Below the pieces are notes generated by a model. That model had not been told where the DNA came from. It did not search any database and saw only the letters and a list, made by a program, of their open reading frames with translations. 64,000 nucleotides of DNA from Archangium sp. (GTDB taxonomy: Bacteria; Myxococcota; Myxococcia; Myxococcales; Myxococcaceae): NCBI GenBank assembly GCA_030681645.1, contig JAUXRX010000019.1:91410-155409 (forward strand). The letters are read 5' to 3'. Every line of letters starts with the position of its first letter. The stretch's first letter is position 1. Made by a program: the position numbers and the translations under genes. Below, piece after piece: positions 25,123 through 33,133 of the stretch.

Positions 25123-26106
25123 ATGCTCCTTCCTCTCGCGCTCCTGCTGCTCGCGGCCGCCCCCGAGCCTATTGACCTCACCCGCTACGGCGTCTTCGCC
25201 ACGGTGGTGGTGCCTGCGGGCGGAACGGTCGAGTCGAACGGCGACGGTCGCGTGGCGGTGTTCCCCAACAAGGGCACCATCCCCACCTGGGTGGAGATCT
25301 CGCGCAACCCGCTGAGCGCGGCGGCGGTGAAGGCGAGGCTCAGCAGCATCGCGTTCACGGTCGATCGCCTCGACCCGAACGGGGACTTCACGCTCGCGTG
25401 GAATCAGACCCAGGCAGATCGCCGCTCGATTCTGCACGGCCTCGATGAAGGCCGAATCCTCTGCCAGGTGAACGGCACCCAGGTCGAGCAGTACGACGCG
25501 GTCTGCAGGAGCCTGAAGGTCAAGCGCGTGGGTGAGATCGTCCGCGTCGTCGCGCTGGAGGGCCCCTCGCTTGAGAGGTCCAAGGGCTCGTGGAAGCTCG
25601 GCGGGCTGCTGCGGGCCGAGGTCGATGGGCTGCCCGCGCCGAAGGCGAGGTTGTCGATCAACGGAACCGCGCTGGCGCCCTCGAAGCAGCCCGGGGTGTT
25701 CGGGATCGCAGGGGTGGAGGCGAAGCCGGGCGAGCCGCTGCTGCTGGAGTACGCGGCCGCTGGCGCGCGCGGGAAGGTGCTGCTGCCGTGCCCCGGCGAG
25801 CTGAACGTACGCTCGCCGGAGGATCAGTCGCCGATGTCGCCTTCGATGGTGAAGTGGGAGCCGGCGAAGGGCGCCGAGAAGGCCTCGGTGGAGGTGGCTC
25901 CCTACGACGTGGGCGAGCAGGTGGTGCGGCCCGGGGTGGTCCTGGGCTGGGCGAGCGCGACCGATGACGCGATGTCGATCATGTTGCCGACCGCGCCCCC
26001 GCCGTACCTGGTGACCGTCACGGCTTACGGCCCCGAGCCGAAAGAGCTGCAGGCGCGGCTCTCGTGCAGGGTGGTGGTGAAGCTCGTCACGCTGCCGAAG
26101 CGGTGA
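25123..26106 (+). CDS. Secreted protein of unknown function, interrupted at its start by the intron
   Basis: 327 residues with a signal peptide (LLPLALLLLAAAP). Beta-rich domains follow: an N-terminal part with GVFATVVVPAGGTVESNGDG and FPNKGTIPTWVEISRNP, a middle domain with Ig-like character around PKARLSINGTALAP, and a C-terminal domain ending LVTVTAYGPEPKELQARL. Cys residues occur in pairs. No family is recognised. The ATG is the last codon shared with the group II intron, so the natural leader lies two kilobases upstream and expression from it should require splicing. Confidence 0.65.
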   Translation: MLLPLALLLLAAAPEPIDLTRYGVFATVVVPAGGTVESNGDGRVAVFPNKGTIPTWVEISRNPLSAAAVKARLSSIAFTVDRLDPNGDFTLAWNQTQADRRSILHGLDEGRILCQVNGTQVEQYDAVCRSLKVKRVGEIVRVVALEGPSLERSKGSWKLGGLLRAEVDGLPAPKARLSINGTALAPSKQPGVFGIAGVEAKPGEPLLLEYAAAGARGKVLLPCPGELNVRSPEDQSPMSPSMVKWEPAKGAEKASVEVAPYDVGEQVVRPGVVLGWASATDDAMSIMLPTAPPPYLVTVTAYGPEPKELQARLSCRVVVKLVTLPKR

Positions 26107-26127
26107 AGAGGCCAGACCGCGAGTCCT

Positions 26128-26659
26128 CTAAAGCCGCAGCGCGACCAACTCACGGCGCAATGCAGCTGAGCGCGTGTGGATGGTGACGCTGAGCAGGTCG
26201 CTGCTCAGGTCCGACGTGCGAATGCCCCAGCGCCACCCAGCCCACCAGCGTGCGGAGGTGAAGAAAGTCCGCCGCGGGCGCAGCAGCATCGCTCCGACGA
26301 TCGACCCAATGATCAGCCAGGCACGCACGGCTTTTCGATGGACTGGCTGGCCCAGACCCAGGCCCTCGCCTGACCCAGCCCGAAAACGCAACTCCACGCC
26401 GACCAGCGCAGGAGTCGCTCGCGCCGGCGATGCGCAGCGCATGACGGGAGTCATCGACTGCGGGGGAAGGCCACAGCGGCTCGGCCGTGAGCACACCGCA
26501 TGCGGCGACCGCGCCCACGTACACGGCGCCCGCGACCCAGGACGCCTGAACCGGGCTGTAAACGAATCCCCGCCATCGCCGCCGCCCCTCAGCAAATCCG
26601 CCATGAGTCCGCTCTACCCAAGTCGCAACCCCGAGCATGATGCCGAAAACTCGCGCCAC
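26128..26659 (-). pseudogene. Frameshifted small membrane protein gene
   Basis: From an ATG at 26659 the frame gives ARVFGIMLGVATWVERTHGG, then SWVAGAVYVGAVAACGVLTA. After about 80 residues the sense moves to a second frame (VGVELRFRAGSGEGLGLGQP, then AWLIIGSIVGAMLLRPRRTF) and ends at 26128. Joined, it would be a protein of about 175 residues with two transmembrane segments. One frameshift near 26420 separates the parts. The family is not recognised. The next 240 bases up to the NTPase gene hold no gene I can support and have lower GC. Confidence 0.4.
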
Positions 26660-26896
26660 AAATGGCGCTCAAGGTATTCGACGAGCAATCAGTGGGACCC
26701 CATCAACGCAAGCGTGATGGCGCTAGAGAATGGATCGATGTGGGTGTTTCTTCCCTGACCCATCTCCCAACGCTTGGAGAGCGGCAGTGCTTGAGCGTCA
26801 CACTGGAGCACCTCAACACGCGGGCATTCGGCGTCAAAGTACGTGCGGTTGAAAGTGGATGACCGCACCGCCTCGTGACTCTCGTAGACTGGGTCG

Positions 26897-29800
26897 ATGG
26901 CACTTGACCTCCGGATTTTGCCTTTGGAAAAGGCGCTACAAACCCTCAGCAAGGACGGCACATCAAGACGCGTTCAGCTCGAAGCGGAACTTGCGTTGCG
27001 CGACCTGTTAGTCTCGCTGGCTCCCCAAGCCGCGTCCACATGTTCGATGTCGGAACTGATCGAGAACGCAAGTCATGGTGGCAACCTACGGTTGCTTGCG
27101 TTGGTGCTCTTACGAGCGCTTCCCTTTGATGGTTTGCTAAGCACAAATCCCCAAGACGCACTCATTCAGATCCGAACGCTTGAGGCCATCGAAAAGGGAG
27201 CCCCAGATATTTTCAGACAGCACATCGGGTCGGGACGACAGCAGACATTTGAAAAGCTCGAGTCACTGCGAAAGGTGCATTCAGGGACCACTGACAGACT
27301 GGGCCTTCTTACGGGCCTGCCGGTAATGCACGGGCCATTGCTGTCGCTTCGCCGGGACATACTTCACGCAATCAATGCGAAGACAGTGAGCGCCTATCTG
27401 GCCCCGTTTGGCGGGACAGAACTTGCTTCGAATGCGGAAGCATTGCTGCTTGGGCTCCAAGACCTCAAGGACGTGGTCGGCCACTCATTCGGTCCGAGAC
27501 TTCAGCAACTCAGAGACACTATCCAGAGCCAACAGGACTGGGCATTCAAGCACCCGACCTTCTTGACCGAGGGCTTTTATCGCCCATTTCTCATTAGTTT
27601 CGCTGCTGCTACGGCCGCCTTGGACCACGAATCACGAGAGAGATTCAAGTGCACGCTCGACGCGCGGAGTCGAACACTCGAAAAGCGCTACCTCCTGGAT
27701 GAGAACAGAATCACTACAATAACAATTCCTCTAATAAATCACGGCCCCGGTATCGCCTTCGCCGTCTCCGCAACCGTCACCAGCGAAGCAGCAGCGCTAA
27801 GCGTGACGACGTTCCATATTGGCGACATCCAACCCGGTGACTTCGCACTGACGGTTGCATTAGTGCCGAGCAAAAACCTCCACAGCCTTCGACTCGACAT
27901 AGCGCTGGAATGGGAAGTACCTGGGGTGACGGCAAAATCGAAAGCCAATACCGACGTGACAGTAAATGCTCAGTCCACAGGAATCGACTGGTCGCAGTTG
28001 TCCTTGAAAGATCCATACAACTCAAACATCGCGGAGGGCGCCGATTTCGTTGGCCGCAGGGAGAAACTCAGTGCGCTAACAAGTCGCCTAAGCAAGGACC
28101 GCATGCAGTCCTCATACATCACCGGACAGAAGCGTGTCGGCAAGAGTTCGCTGGCCATGGCAGTCATGTCCAAACTGAACAGTGCGACGACTCGATTCCT
28201 CTATCTTGAATATGGCGAATTCGCACACACAGAACCAACGCGGACACTAAAGGCGCTTGCGCACAAGATTTCCGACTTTCTCGCGACCTCGCTTCCGCAA
28301 GGGTTCTCGGTCGGCGAACTGGACTTCCAAGGGACATTGGCGCCCATCACGGTGCTGGCCGATCACTTGCTCAGGCTGACGCCAGCCACGAAATTCATCA
28401 TAGTAATTGATGAGTTCGACGAAATCCCCGCAGAACTCTACAGGGTCGGTCCGCTCGCTGAGACATTCTTCTCGAACATCAGAACGATCAGCGGCAAGAA
28501 GAACATGGCGTTCGTGCTGGTTGGTGGTGAGAACATGCCATTTATTGTCGCGGCACAAGGCGATCAGATGAACAAGTTCGTCCGCGAGTCGCTGAACTAC
28601 TTCTCTCGTATTGATGAGTGGGAAGACTTCACTCAACTGGTTCATGCGCCGGTCGCGAAGACGGGTCTAAGTTGGCATGACAGCGCCATAAACGCAGTAT
28701 TCGACATGACGCTTGGTCATCCATACTACGCAAAGCTGCTGTGTTCTCGAGTGTACTCGCGAGCCATCTCGGAGAAGGACGGAGATATTACGGCCGCAGA
28801 GGTGGTTCGCGCGTACACCCAACTTGTCTCTGATCTCGACGTAAACTCGTTCGCGCATTTGTGGAAGGATGGCGTGCAGGGCTCCCGAGAGGAAGTTGAG
28901 GCGGTCGGAATGCGTCGCTGCCGGCTACTAGTCGCGATGGGTCGGCTCATGCGCGCGGGGATCGAACTGAAGCGAGAGGCGGTCATAGAGGCAGCTGGAT
29001 CGGTTGGACTTGTGAAGCACGAGATACTGCCGATTCTTACCGACTTCTGCCGACGAGGTGTCTTGGAAGACAATGGTGAATCCTATGAGTTCTTGGTGCC
29101 GCTGTTCAGAGACTGGACGAAACAGTCCGGCATCAATCGGCTTATAACTGACGATCTCGGGACAGAGTTGGCGGAGAGCGCGCAACGGGCGGAAGACAAG
29201 GCTTTCGTGAACGACGGCGAGATCGCGGACGTCGTCAATCAATGGACCGCATATCGAGGCCGAACGTTGTCCGTACCGGATGTCAGGCTGTGGTTAGAGC
29301 AATTCGGTGCGTTCAGTCGGCAAAGACTGGCCTTTAAATTGTTGCAGCAACTCAGGTTTGTCTCGGAGCAGGAGATTCGTGAGAAGTTGCGGCTTGCTCA
29401 CTCCTTGGTGCTCAAATCCATCCCCGAGTTCGTTCGGAAATCACGTGCCGATAGGCGGCAGGACGTTGTTGTTACGTACATCGACGGCCCCGCCAAAAGC
29501 GGACAGTACTACGCATCACGCTATGCCGAAGAGAACTTCATCGCGAGCAGCGCCGTTCTGGAGATCAGCGGCTTCGAAAAGGGATTGGAAAGACTCGAGA
29601 CAACCTCGGGGCACAGTGCAAACGGGCTCGTCATCGTGGACGATTTTGTGGGCACGGGTCGCTCACTGACCGGCAATCTCGAGAAGTTCTTGGAGCGCGA
29701 GCGCGCGACGATTCTCAGCAGAAGTATGTCAGTCGTGGTGGTCGTCCTGGCCGCAACACCAGAAGGTGAGCGTCACTTGCGCGCCGGCCTCGCGACCCTT

Positions 29801-30082
29801 GGCGTGCCTAAGGTTGACTTGCGCGTCTGTGAGCCGCTCGGGCCAAGTCATTTCGCATTTGCCGAAAAGAACGGCAATTGGCTGGATGAAGGAGAACGCG
29901 CCCGAGCGAAGGCGATGTGCATCGAACTGGGTGTTCAACTTGCTCGGGACAGCCCTCTTGGGTTTGGTGACCAAGGACTGCTGCTCGTATTCCCGCAGAC
30001 CTGCCCGAACAATACCCTCCCGGTTCTTCACGCCGAGAAGCGGGGGCATTGGCGGCCTCTCTTCCCTCGTCCGAAGAACTAA
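26897..30082 (+). CDS. NTPase fused to phosphoribosyltransferase-like domain, candidate defence protein
   Basis: 1061 residues, soluble. Residues 1-260 are helical and residues about 265-360 form a beta-sandwich (NHGPGIAFAVSATV). A P-loop NTPase of the STAND/ORC-like kind follows, introduced by GADFVGRREKL, with Walker A GQKRVGKSS at about 410-418 and Walker B FIIVIDEFDE at about 500-509. A helical and winged-helix-like region runs to about 780. The C-terminal 210 residues look like a phosphoribosyltransferase: VTYIDGPAKSGQYYASRYAE and the PRPP-loop type motif LVIVDDFVGTGRSL (about 911-924). NTPases with a sensor front and enzyme back are common in anti-phage and conflict systems, and PRTase-like domains are known there. 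Regulated activation of the PRTase by the NTPase is inference. It has no operon partner on the same strand. Confidence 0.75.
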   Translation: MALDLRILPLEKALQTLSKDGTSRRVQLEAELALRDLLVSLAPQAASTCSMSELIENASHGGNLRLLALVLLRALPFDGLLSTNPQDALIQIRTLEAIEKGAPDIFRQHIGSGRQQTFEKLESLRKVHSGTTDRLGLLTGLPVMHGPLLSLRRDILHAINAKTVSAYLAPFGGTELASNAEALLLGLQDLKDVVGHSFGPRLQQLRDTIQSQQDWAFKHPTFLTEGFYRPFLISFAAATAALDHESRERFKCTLDARSRTLEKRYLLDENRITTITIPLINHGPGIAFAVSATVTSEAAALSVTTFHIGDIQPGDFALTVALVPSKNLHSLRLDIALEWEVPGVTAKSKANTDVTVNAQSTGIDWSQLSLKDPYNSNIAEGADFVGRREKLSALTSRLSKDRMQSSYITGQKRVGKSSLAMAVMSKLNSATTRFLYLEYGEFAHTEPTRTLKALAHKISDFLATSLPQGFSVGELDFQGTLAPITVLADHLLRLTPATKFIIVIDEFDEIPAELYRVGPLAETFFSNIRTISGKKNMAFVLVGGENMPFIVAAQGDQMNKFVRESLNYFSRIDEWEDFTQLVHAPVAKTGLSWHDSAINAVFDMTLGHPYYAKLLCSRVYSRAISEKDGDITAAEVVRAYTQLVSDLDVNSFAHLWKDGVQGSREEVEAVGMRRCRLLVAMGRLMRAGIELKREAVIEAAGSVGLVKHEILPILTDFCRRGVLEDNGESYEFLVPLFRDWTKQSGINRLITDDLGTELAESAQRAEDKAFVNDGEIADVVNQWTAYRGRTLSVPDVRLWLEQFGAFSRQRLAFKLLQQLRFVSEQEIREKLRLAHSLVLKSIPEFVRKSRADRRQDVVVTYIDGPAKSGQYYASRYAEENFIASSAVLEISGFEKGLERLETTSGHSANGLVIVDDFVGTGRSLTGNLEKFLERERATILSRSMSVVVVVLAATPEGERHLRAGLATLGVPKVDLRVCEPLGPSHFAFAEKNGNWLDEGERARAKAMCIELGVQLARDSPLGFGDQGLLLVFPQTCPNNTLPVLHAEKRGHWRPLFPRPKN

Positions 30083-30215
30083 AGCTAACTCAGTGACAGA
30101 ACTGTCGGAGACCGTCCACTGCAGGCCTCACCACTCCTTCACCGACGCCTCGCTGTTCACCGCCCGGCACGAACGACACCGAGCGCTCGGCGCCTTCTCG
30201 TAAGGCCCTTCGAGA

Positions 30216-31481
30216 TCACATTTCGTCCACCTGAAAGACGAGGGTCCTCCGTCCTGGGTAGTCTCGAAAACGCATCTCCTTCCCTCGTCCCGGCGCGCTG
30301 TCGACCTCGGCTCTTGGAAGCGTGAACGCGGCGCGGTCCTTCGCCCCCTTGGGTTGGGCGCCAATAAAGGACCGTTCCTCTCCTACCGCCCAACCTGCAA
30401 GCGAGTTGCACTGCTTCGAGAAGTAGAAGCGTCCTTCCAGGCAGAGCATTCCGCCATCGAGTTCTGCAGGGCCCCCAGTCCTGCGCACCCTCAAGGGAGG
30501 GGGAACTAGCAGTTCGTACTCGTAGCCGCGAGGGAACACGGTCGGCCTGGCGGCCCTGTCATCGGCGCGACTGATTTGAAGAGCGCCAAGGCCATGATGC
30601 TGAATGAATCCCCCGTCGGCTGGGAGTGAGTCGCAATCGATGCTCAGTCCGACACCATTGCGAACAACATCGATGAAGTCGTTCTCCAATACGAAGAGAA
30701 TGACTCCGGCATCCCCGTTTGCCCGCAGCTTGGCTATGCGTCTTCCTTCCCAGAAGTGAACGAGTTCGACTTCGTCTGTGCCAGCGAACGTTGGAGGCGC
30801 CGCCCTAATGCTGAGCAGTCCATCCGCATGAAAGATAAGTCGATTATTTCGACAAACAACCCAACGCCTTTCGTCTATTGCCAGCGTTTCTGGCACACCG
30901 TTTCCCACTGTCCCCGCGACTATCCCCGCGTCCGACGCACCGAGCCTCCATTCTGGCCGACGATATCCGGCGGGCGGGCCGGCATCTCCCTCCTGCGTAG
31001 GGTGAGACTGCTTGTCGACCAAGACAGGCAGGGGGCTTGGCGCCAGCGTACTTTGAATTGGTTGACGGGCAGCGGGCAGCTGAGACGGCTGGACATTGGG
31101 TGGCGCGGGCGGTGGTGATTCCGAGGTCGCCCTCGCCATGGGTTCCGCAGGTTCGCACTCGATGCGATCAAGGGTCATGCTTCGCACGCCGTGCATGCAG
31201 ACGTTACGCCACGGGCGGCATGCGAATGCACAGTCGGCCACCTGACCGCAGACAAATGATAGCCCCGCGGTTCCTCCTGCGCCTCTTCCCAAGCAATCTG
31301 AGAGTGCATTTACAGTTAGATCAACTGAAGAACCGACCGGGCAGTTCGCCTCCGTGCCGTGCTGCACGCAGGCAAGTTGAATTTGTGTAGGCGGTCCGAC
31401 CGTGGAGCGAAAGACCCAGAACACCGCAACGATGGCAACGAGCACAGCGACTATCAAGAATCGGAGGTTCGCGCTGTTCAT
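30216..31481 (-). CDS. Membrane-anchored Cys-patterned protein, long paralogue
   Basis: 421 residues: an N-terminal anchor helix (LRFLIVAVLVAIVAVFWVF), then a domain of about 85 residues with eight cysteines. The pattern is QIQLAC...CPVG...DC...VCG...DC-x3-CRP...C-x-HGV...EC, and it is shared with the gene just upstream. A proline-rich linker and a C-terminal beta-rich domain of about 230 residues follow, with its own cysteines (RWVVCRNNRLIFHADG). Its ATG shares one base with the stop of the upstream gene (TGATG), so the two are translationally coupled. It is probably periplasmic. The function is unknown. Confidence 0.65.
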   Translation of the reverse strand: MNSANLRFLIVAVLVAIVAVFWVFRSTVGPPTQIQLACVQHGTEANCPVGSSVDLTVNALSDCLGRGAGGTAGLSFVCGQVADCAFACRPWRNVCMHGVRSMTLDRIECEPAEPMARATSESPPPAPPNVQPSQLPAARQPIQSTLAPSPLPVLVDKQSHPTQEGDAGPPAGYRRPEWRLGASDAGIVAGTVGNGVPETLAIDERRWVVCRNNRLIFHADGLLSIRAAPPTFAGTDEVELVHFWEGRRIAKLRANGDAGVILFVLENDFIDVVRNGVGLSIDCDSLPADGGFIQHHGLGALQISRADDRAARPTVFPRGYEYELLVPPPLRVRRTGGPAELDGGMLCLEGRFYFSKQCNSLAGWAVGEERSFIGAQPKGAKDRAAFTLPRAEVDSAPGRGKEMRFRDYPGRRTLVFQVDEM

Positions 31482-31843
31482 CAGAGGGGCGGCGCCGCAT
31501 TACACTCGAGCAGCGTAGCGGTGAGCGTCTTCACCCCATGGGGACAGAATCCAGGAACTGGACGGCACATGTACTTGCACTCGCCTCTGAATCCGCAGAC
31601 ACCAGTTACCTTCCCTCCCTTCCGCTCTACTGACCCCTCGCCCGCGGCAGAACAGTCCTGTCCGGCGAATGTGCTCGCATCAAGGGCCGCCCCAACCGGA
31701 CATGCGTCGGCCTTCATGGTGCCGATACAGGCAAGTTGAATCTCAGATGGCGGTGGCGCTGTTGTTCGGTAGATCCAGAAGACCGCTACGCCTGCCAGCA
31801 AGACCGCCACAACCACGACCACCACTCCCGTAGGCTTCTTCAT
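31481..31843 (-). CDS. Membrane-anchored Cys-patterned protein, short paralogue
   Basis: 120 residues from the ATG at 31843: an anchor helix (VVVVVVAVLLAGVAVFWIY) followed only by the eight-Cys domain (IQLACIGTMKADACPVG to HGVKTLTATLLEC). It lacks the proline linker and C-terminal domain of its downstream partner. The conserved cysteines suggest disulfides in the periplasm. The pair looks like a tandem duplication in which one copy is a stand-alone version of the other's front domain. The longer frame starting at 31930 adds residues unlike a signal and was not used. Confidence 0.6.
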   Translation of the reverse strand: MKKPTGVVVVVVAVLLAGVAVFWIYRTTAPPPSEIQLACIGTMKADACPVGAALDASTFAGQDCSAAGEGSVERKGGKVTGVCGFRGECKYMCRPVPGFCPHGVKTLTATLLECNAAPPL

Positions 31844-31870
31844 GAACGGCAAACTACCAAAGGACTGTCT

Positions 31871-32095
31871 CGGCTCCACTTGAAAGCCGGACCCATCGGT
31901 AGCGGCAAGGACGCACCTTGCTTTGGGCATCGAGGCAGCCAGACAGCGGCACCCCGTCGGCTTCGGGGCGCGGCGGATCTCGTGAGGACGCTGATCGGAG
32001 CACGCGACAGGCGAATGCGCGTGGATCTGCTCGTCATCGACGAGCTCCGACCGATGGGAGGCGAGATGCTCTTCAACGCAATCGCCAACCGCTAG
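31871..32095 (+). pseudogene. istB: IS21-family istB remnant
   Basis: The plus frame reads LHLKAGPIGSGKDAPCFG (a damaged Walker A), then GAADLVRTLIGARD, and VDLLVIDEL with GGEMLFNAIANR before a TAG. The order and spacing match IstB, the IS21 helper ATPase, whose members have AADLVNTL...DLLIIDELG...GAELLF. About 25 residues between the two middle blocks are missing and there is no start. It is a relic of insertion-sequence traffic in the island. Confidence 0.55.
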
Positions 32096-32289
32096 TCAGG
32101 AGAGAAAGAGCGAGTGATGGCCAGGCTGTCGAGCTGTGCGGTCGTCAGCTTCTCGTCGCCCGCGAACACCCTTTGGGCCGCGCCGAGAACGGCAGCACGC
32201 AGAGACCCTCCTGTAGGCACACAGTCTTGTCGTGGGTCCAAGTTTCGGTCGGCCAACTTGCCATCGTCGCCCCAAACCCGTGCTACCAC
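32092..32289 (-). pseudogene. Partial orphan reading frame (65 aa)
   Basis: Read from a GTG at 32289, the frame gives VVARVWGDDGKLADRNLDP, then GGSLRAAVLGAAQRVFAGD and KLTTAQLDSLAI. The composition is good, but the start looks truncated. Its stop shares the bases CTAG with the stop of the istB remnant on the other strand. Family not recognised; it may be the tail of a gene cut when the DUF5131 pair or the insertion sequence arrived. Confidence 0.3.
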
Positions 32290-32335
32290 GCCGAACTCGG
32301 GGTATGTTTCGGCTGAACATCCTTTCAGGGGAGCT

Positions 32336-33133
32336 ATGGCTGCTACTTCCGCAATCGAGTGGACCGATGCAACATGGAACCCTGTCCGGGGGTGCACGAA
32401 GGTCAGCCCCGGCTGCAAGCACTGCTACGCCGAAACGCTGGCGGAGCGGTTCCGGGGCGTCCCCGATCACCCCTACGAGCAGGGCTTCGACTTGCGCCTT
32501 GTCCCCGAAAAGCTCGCCGAGCCGCTGCGGTGGCCAAAGTCGAAGATGGTCTTCGTCAACTCGATGAGCGACCTCTTCCACGACAAGGTCTCTGATGACT
32601 ACATTGCCTCGGTCGCCGACGTCATGGTGGCCGCGAACTGGCACACGTTCCAAGTGCTCACAAAGAGGTCCACGCGCCTCCGCGATCTGCTCAAGGGGCC
32701 GCTCGCGACGGCCGCGACCGCAAAGCACATCTGGTGGGGTGTGAGCGTGGAAGACAGGAAGTACGGAGTACCGCGCATCAGGGACCTCCGTGGTGCGCCA
32801 GCCACCACGCGCTTCCTTTCGGTTGAGCCATTGCTGGAGGACCTCGGCCCGCTCGACCTGCGCGGCATTCACTGGGTCATCGTCGGAGGCGAGAGCGGTG
32901 CCGGTGCCCGCCCGATGGAGAAGAGTTGGGTGACGTCGATCAGGGATCAGTGCCGCAGTGCCGAGGTCCCCTTCTTCTTCAAGCAATGGGGAGGTATCCG
33001 GAAGGGGCTGACTGGTCGCCGGCTCGAAGGCCGCACCCACAGTGAGTTCCCTGCCCTTGGGCGGCAGCTTGTTGATTTCGCTACCAGACGTGCCGTGCTG
33101 GAGAGGTTCGAGGCGGCGTTGGGGGCTGCGTGA
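32336..33133 (+). CDS. DUF5131 (phage Gp37/Gp68) family three-Cys protein
   Basis: 265 residues. The N-terminus SAIEWTDATWNPVRGC leads into the three-cysteine motif C-x6-C-x2-C-Y (GCTKVSPGCKHCYAE), and the body has FVNSMSDLFHDKV, FQVLTKRSTRL and VIVGGESGAGARPM. The end contains PFFFKQWGG. This is the Gp37/Gp68 family found in phages and bacterial islands; the cysteine cluster resembles that of radical-SAM enzymes. The biochemical role is not established. The ATG at 32336 follows the purine-rich GGGGAG at 32328-32333. It overlaps the next gene by four bases (GTGA), the classical pairing with TcmP. Confidence 0.85.
   Translation: MAATSAIEWTDATWNPVRGCTKVSPGCKHCYAETLAERFRGVPDHPYEQGFDLRLVPEKLAEPLRWPKSKMVFVNSMSDLFHDKVSDDYIASVADVMVAANWHTFQVLTKRSTRLRDLLKGPLATAATAKHIWWGVSVEDRKYGVPRIRDLRGAPATTRFLSVEPLLEDLGPLDLRGIHWVIVGGESGAGARPMEKSWVTSIRDQCRSAEVPFFFKQWGGIRKGLTGRRLEGRTHSEFPALGRQLVDFATRRAVLERFEAALGAA

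Larger units (their letters stand above)
23102..25124 (+). mobile_element. Group II intron with reverse transcriptase
   Basis: The 5' end is GTGCG at 23103, followed within 120 bases by GGGTGAAAGTCCCG, a typical domain I segment. A reverse-transcriptase frame fills domain IV. Domain V is a perfect-length 34-nt hairpin at 25034-25067. A domain VI stem (AGGTGGGGG with CCCCC-AT-CCACCT) has an unpaired A near 25115. ATG occurs at both junctions (23100-23102 and 25123-25125), so the exact ends are uncertain by up to three bases. Splicing would join GCGC-ATG to CTCCTTCC, restoring the start of the downstream secreted-protein gene. The intron therefore sits on that gene's start codon. Confidence 0.9.

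Noticed and set aside
26662..26862. 66-codon plus-strand frame before the NTPase gene
   Set aside because: No ribosome binding site, no recognisable motif, and overlapping minus frames are equally good.
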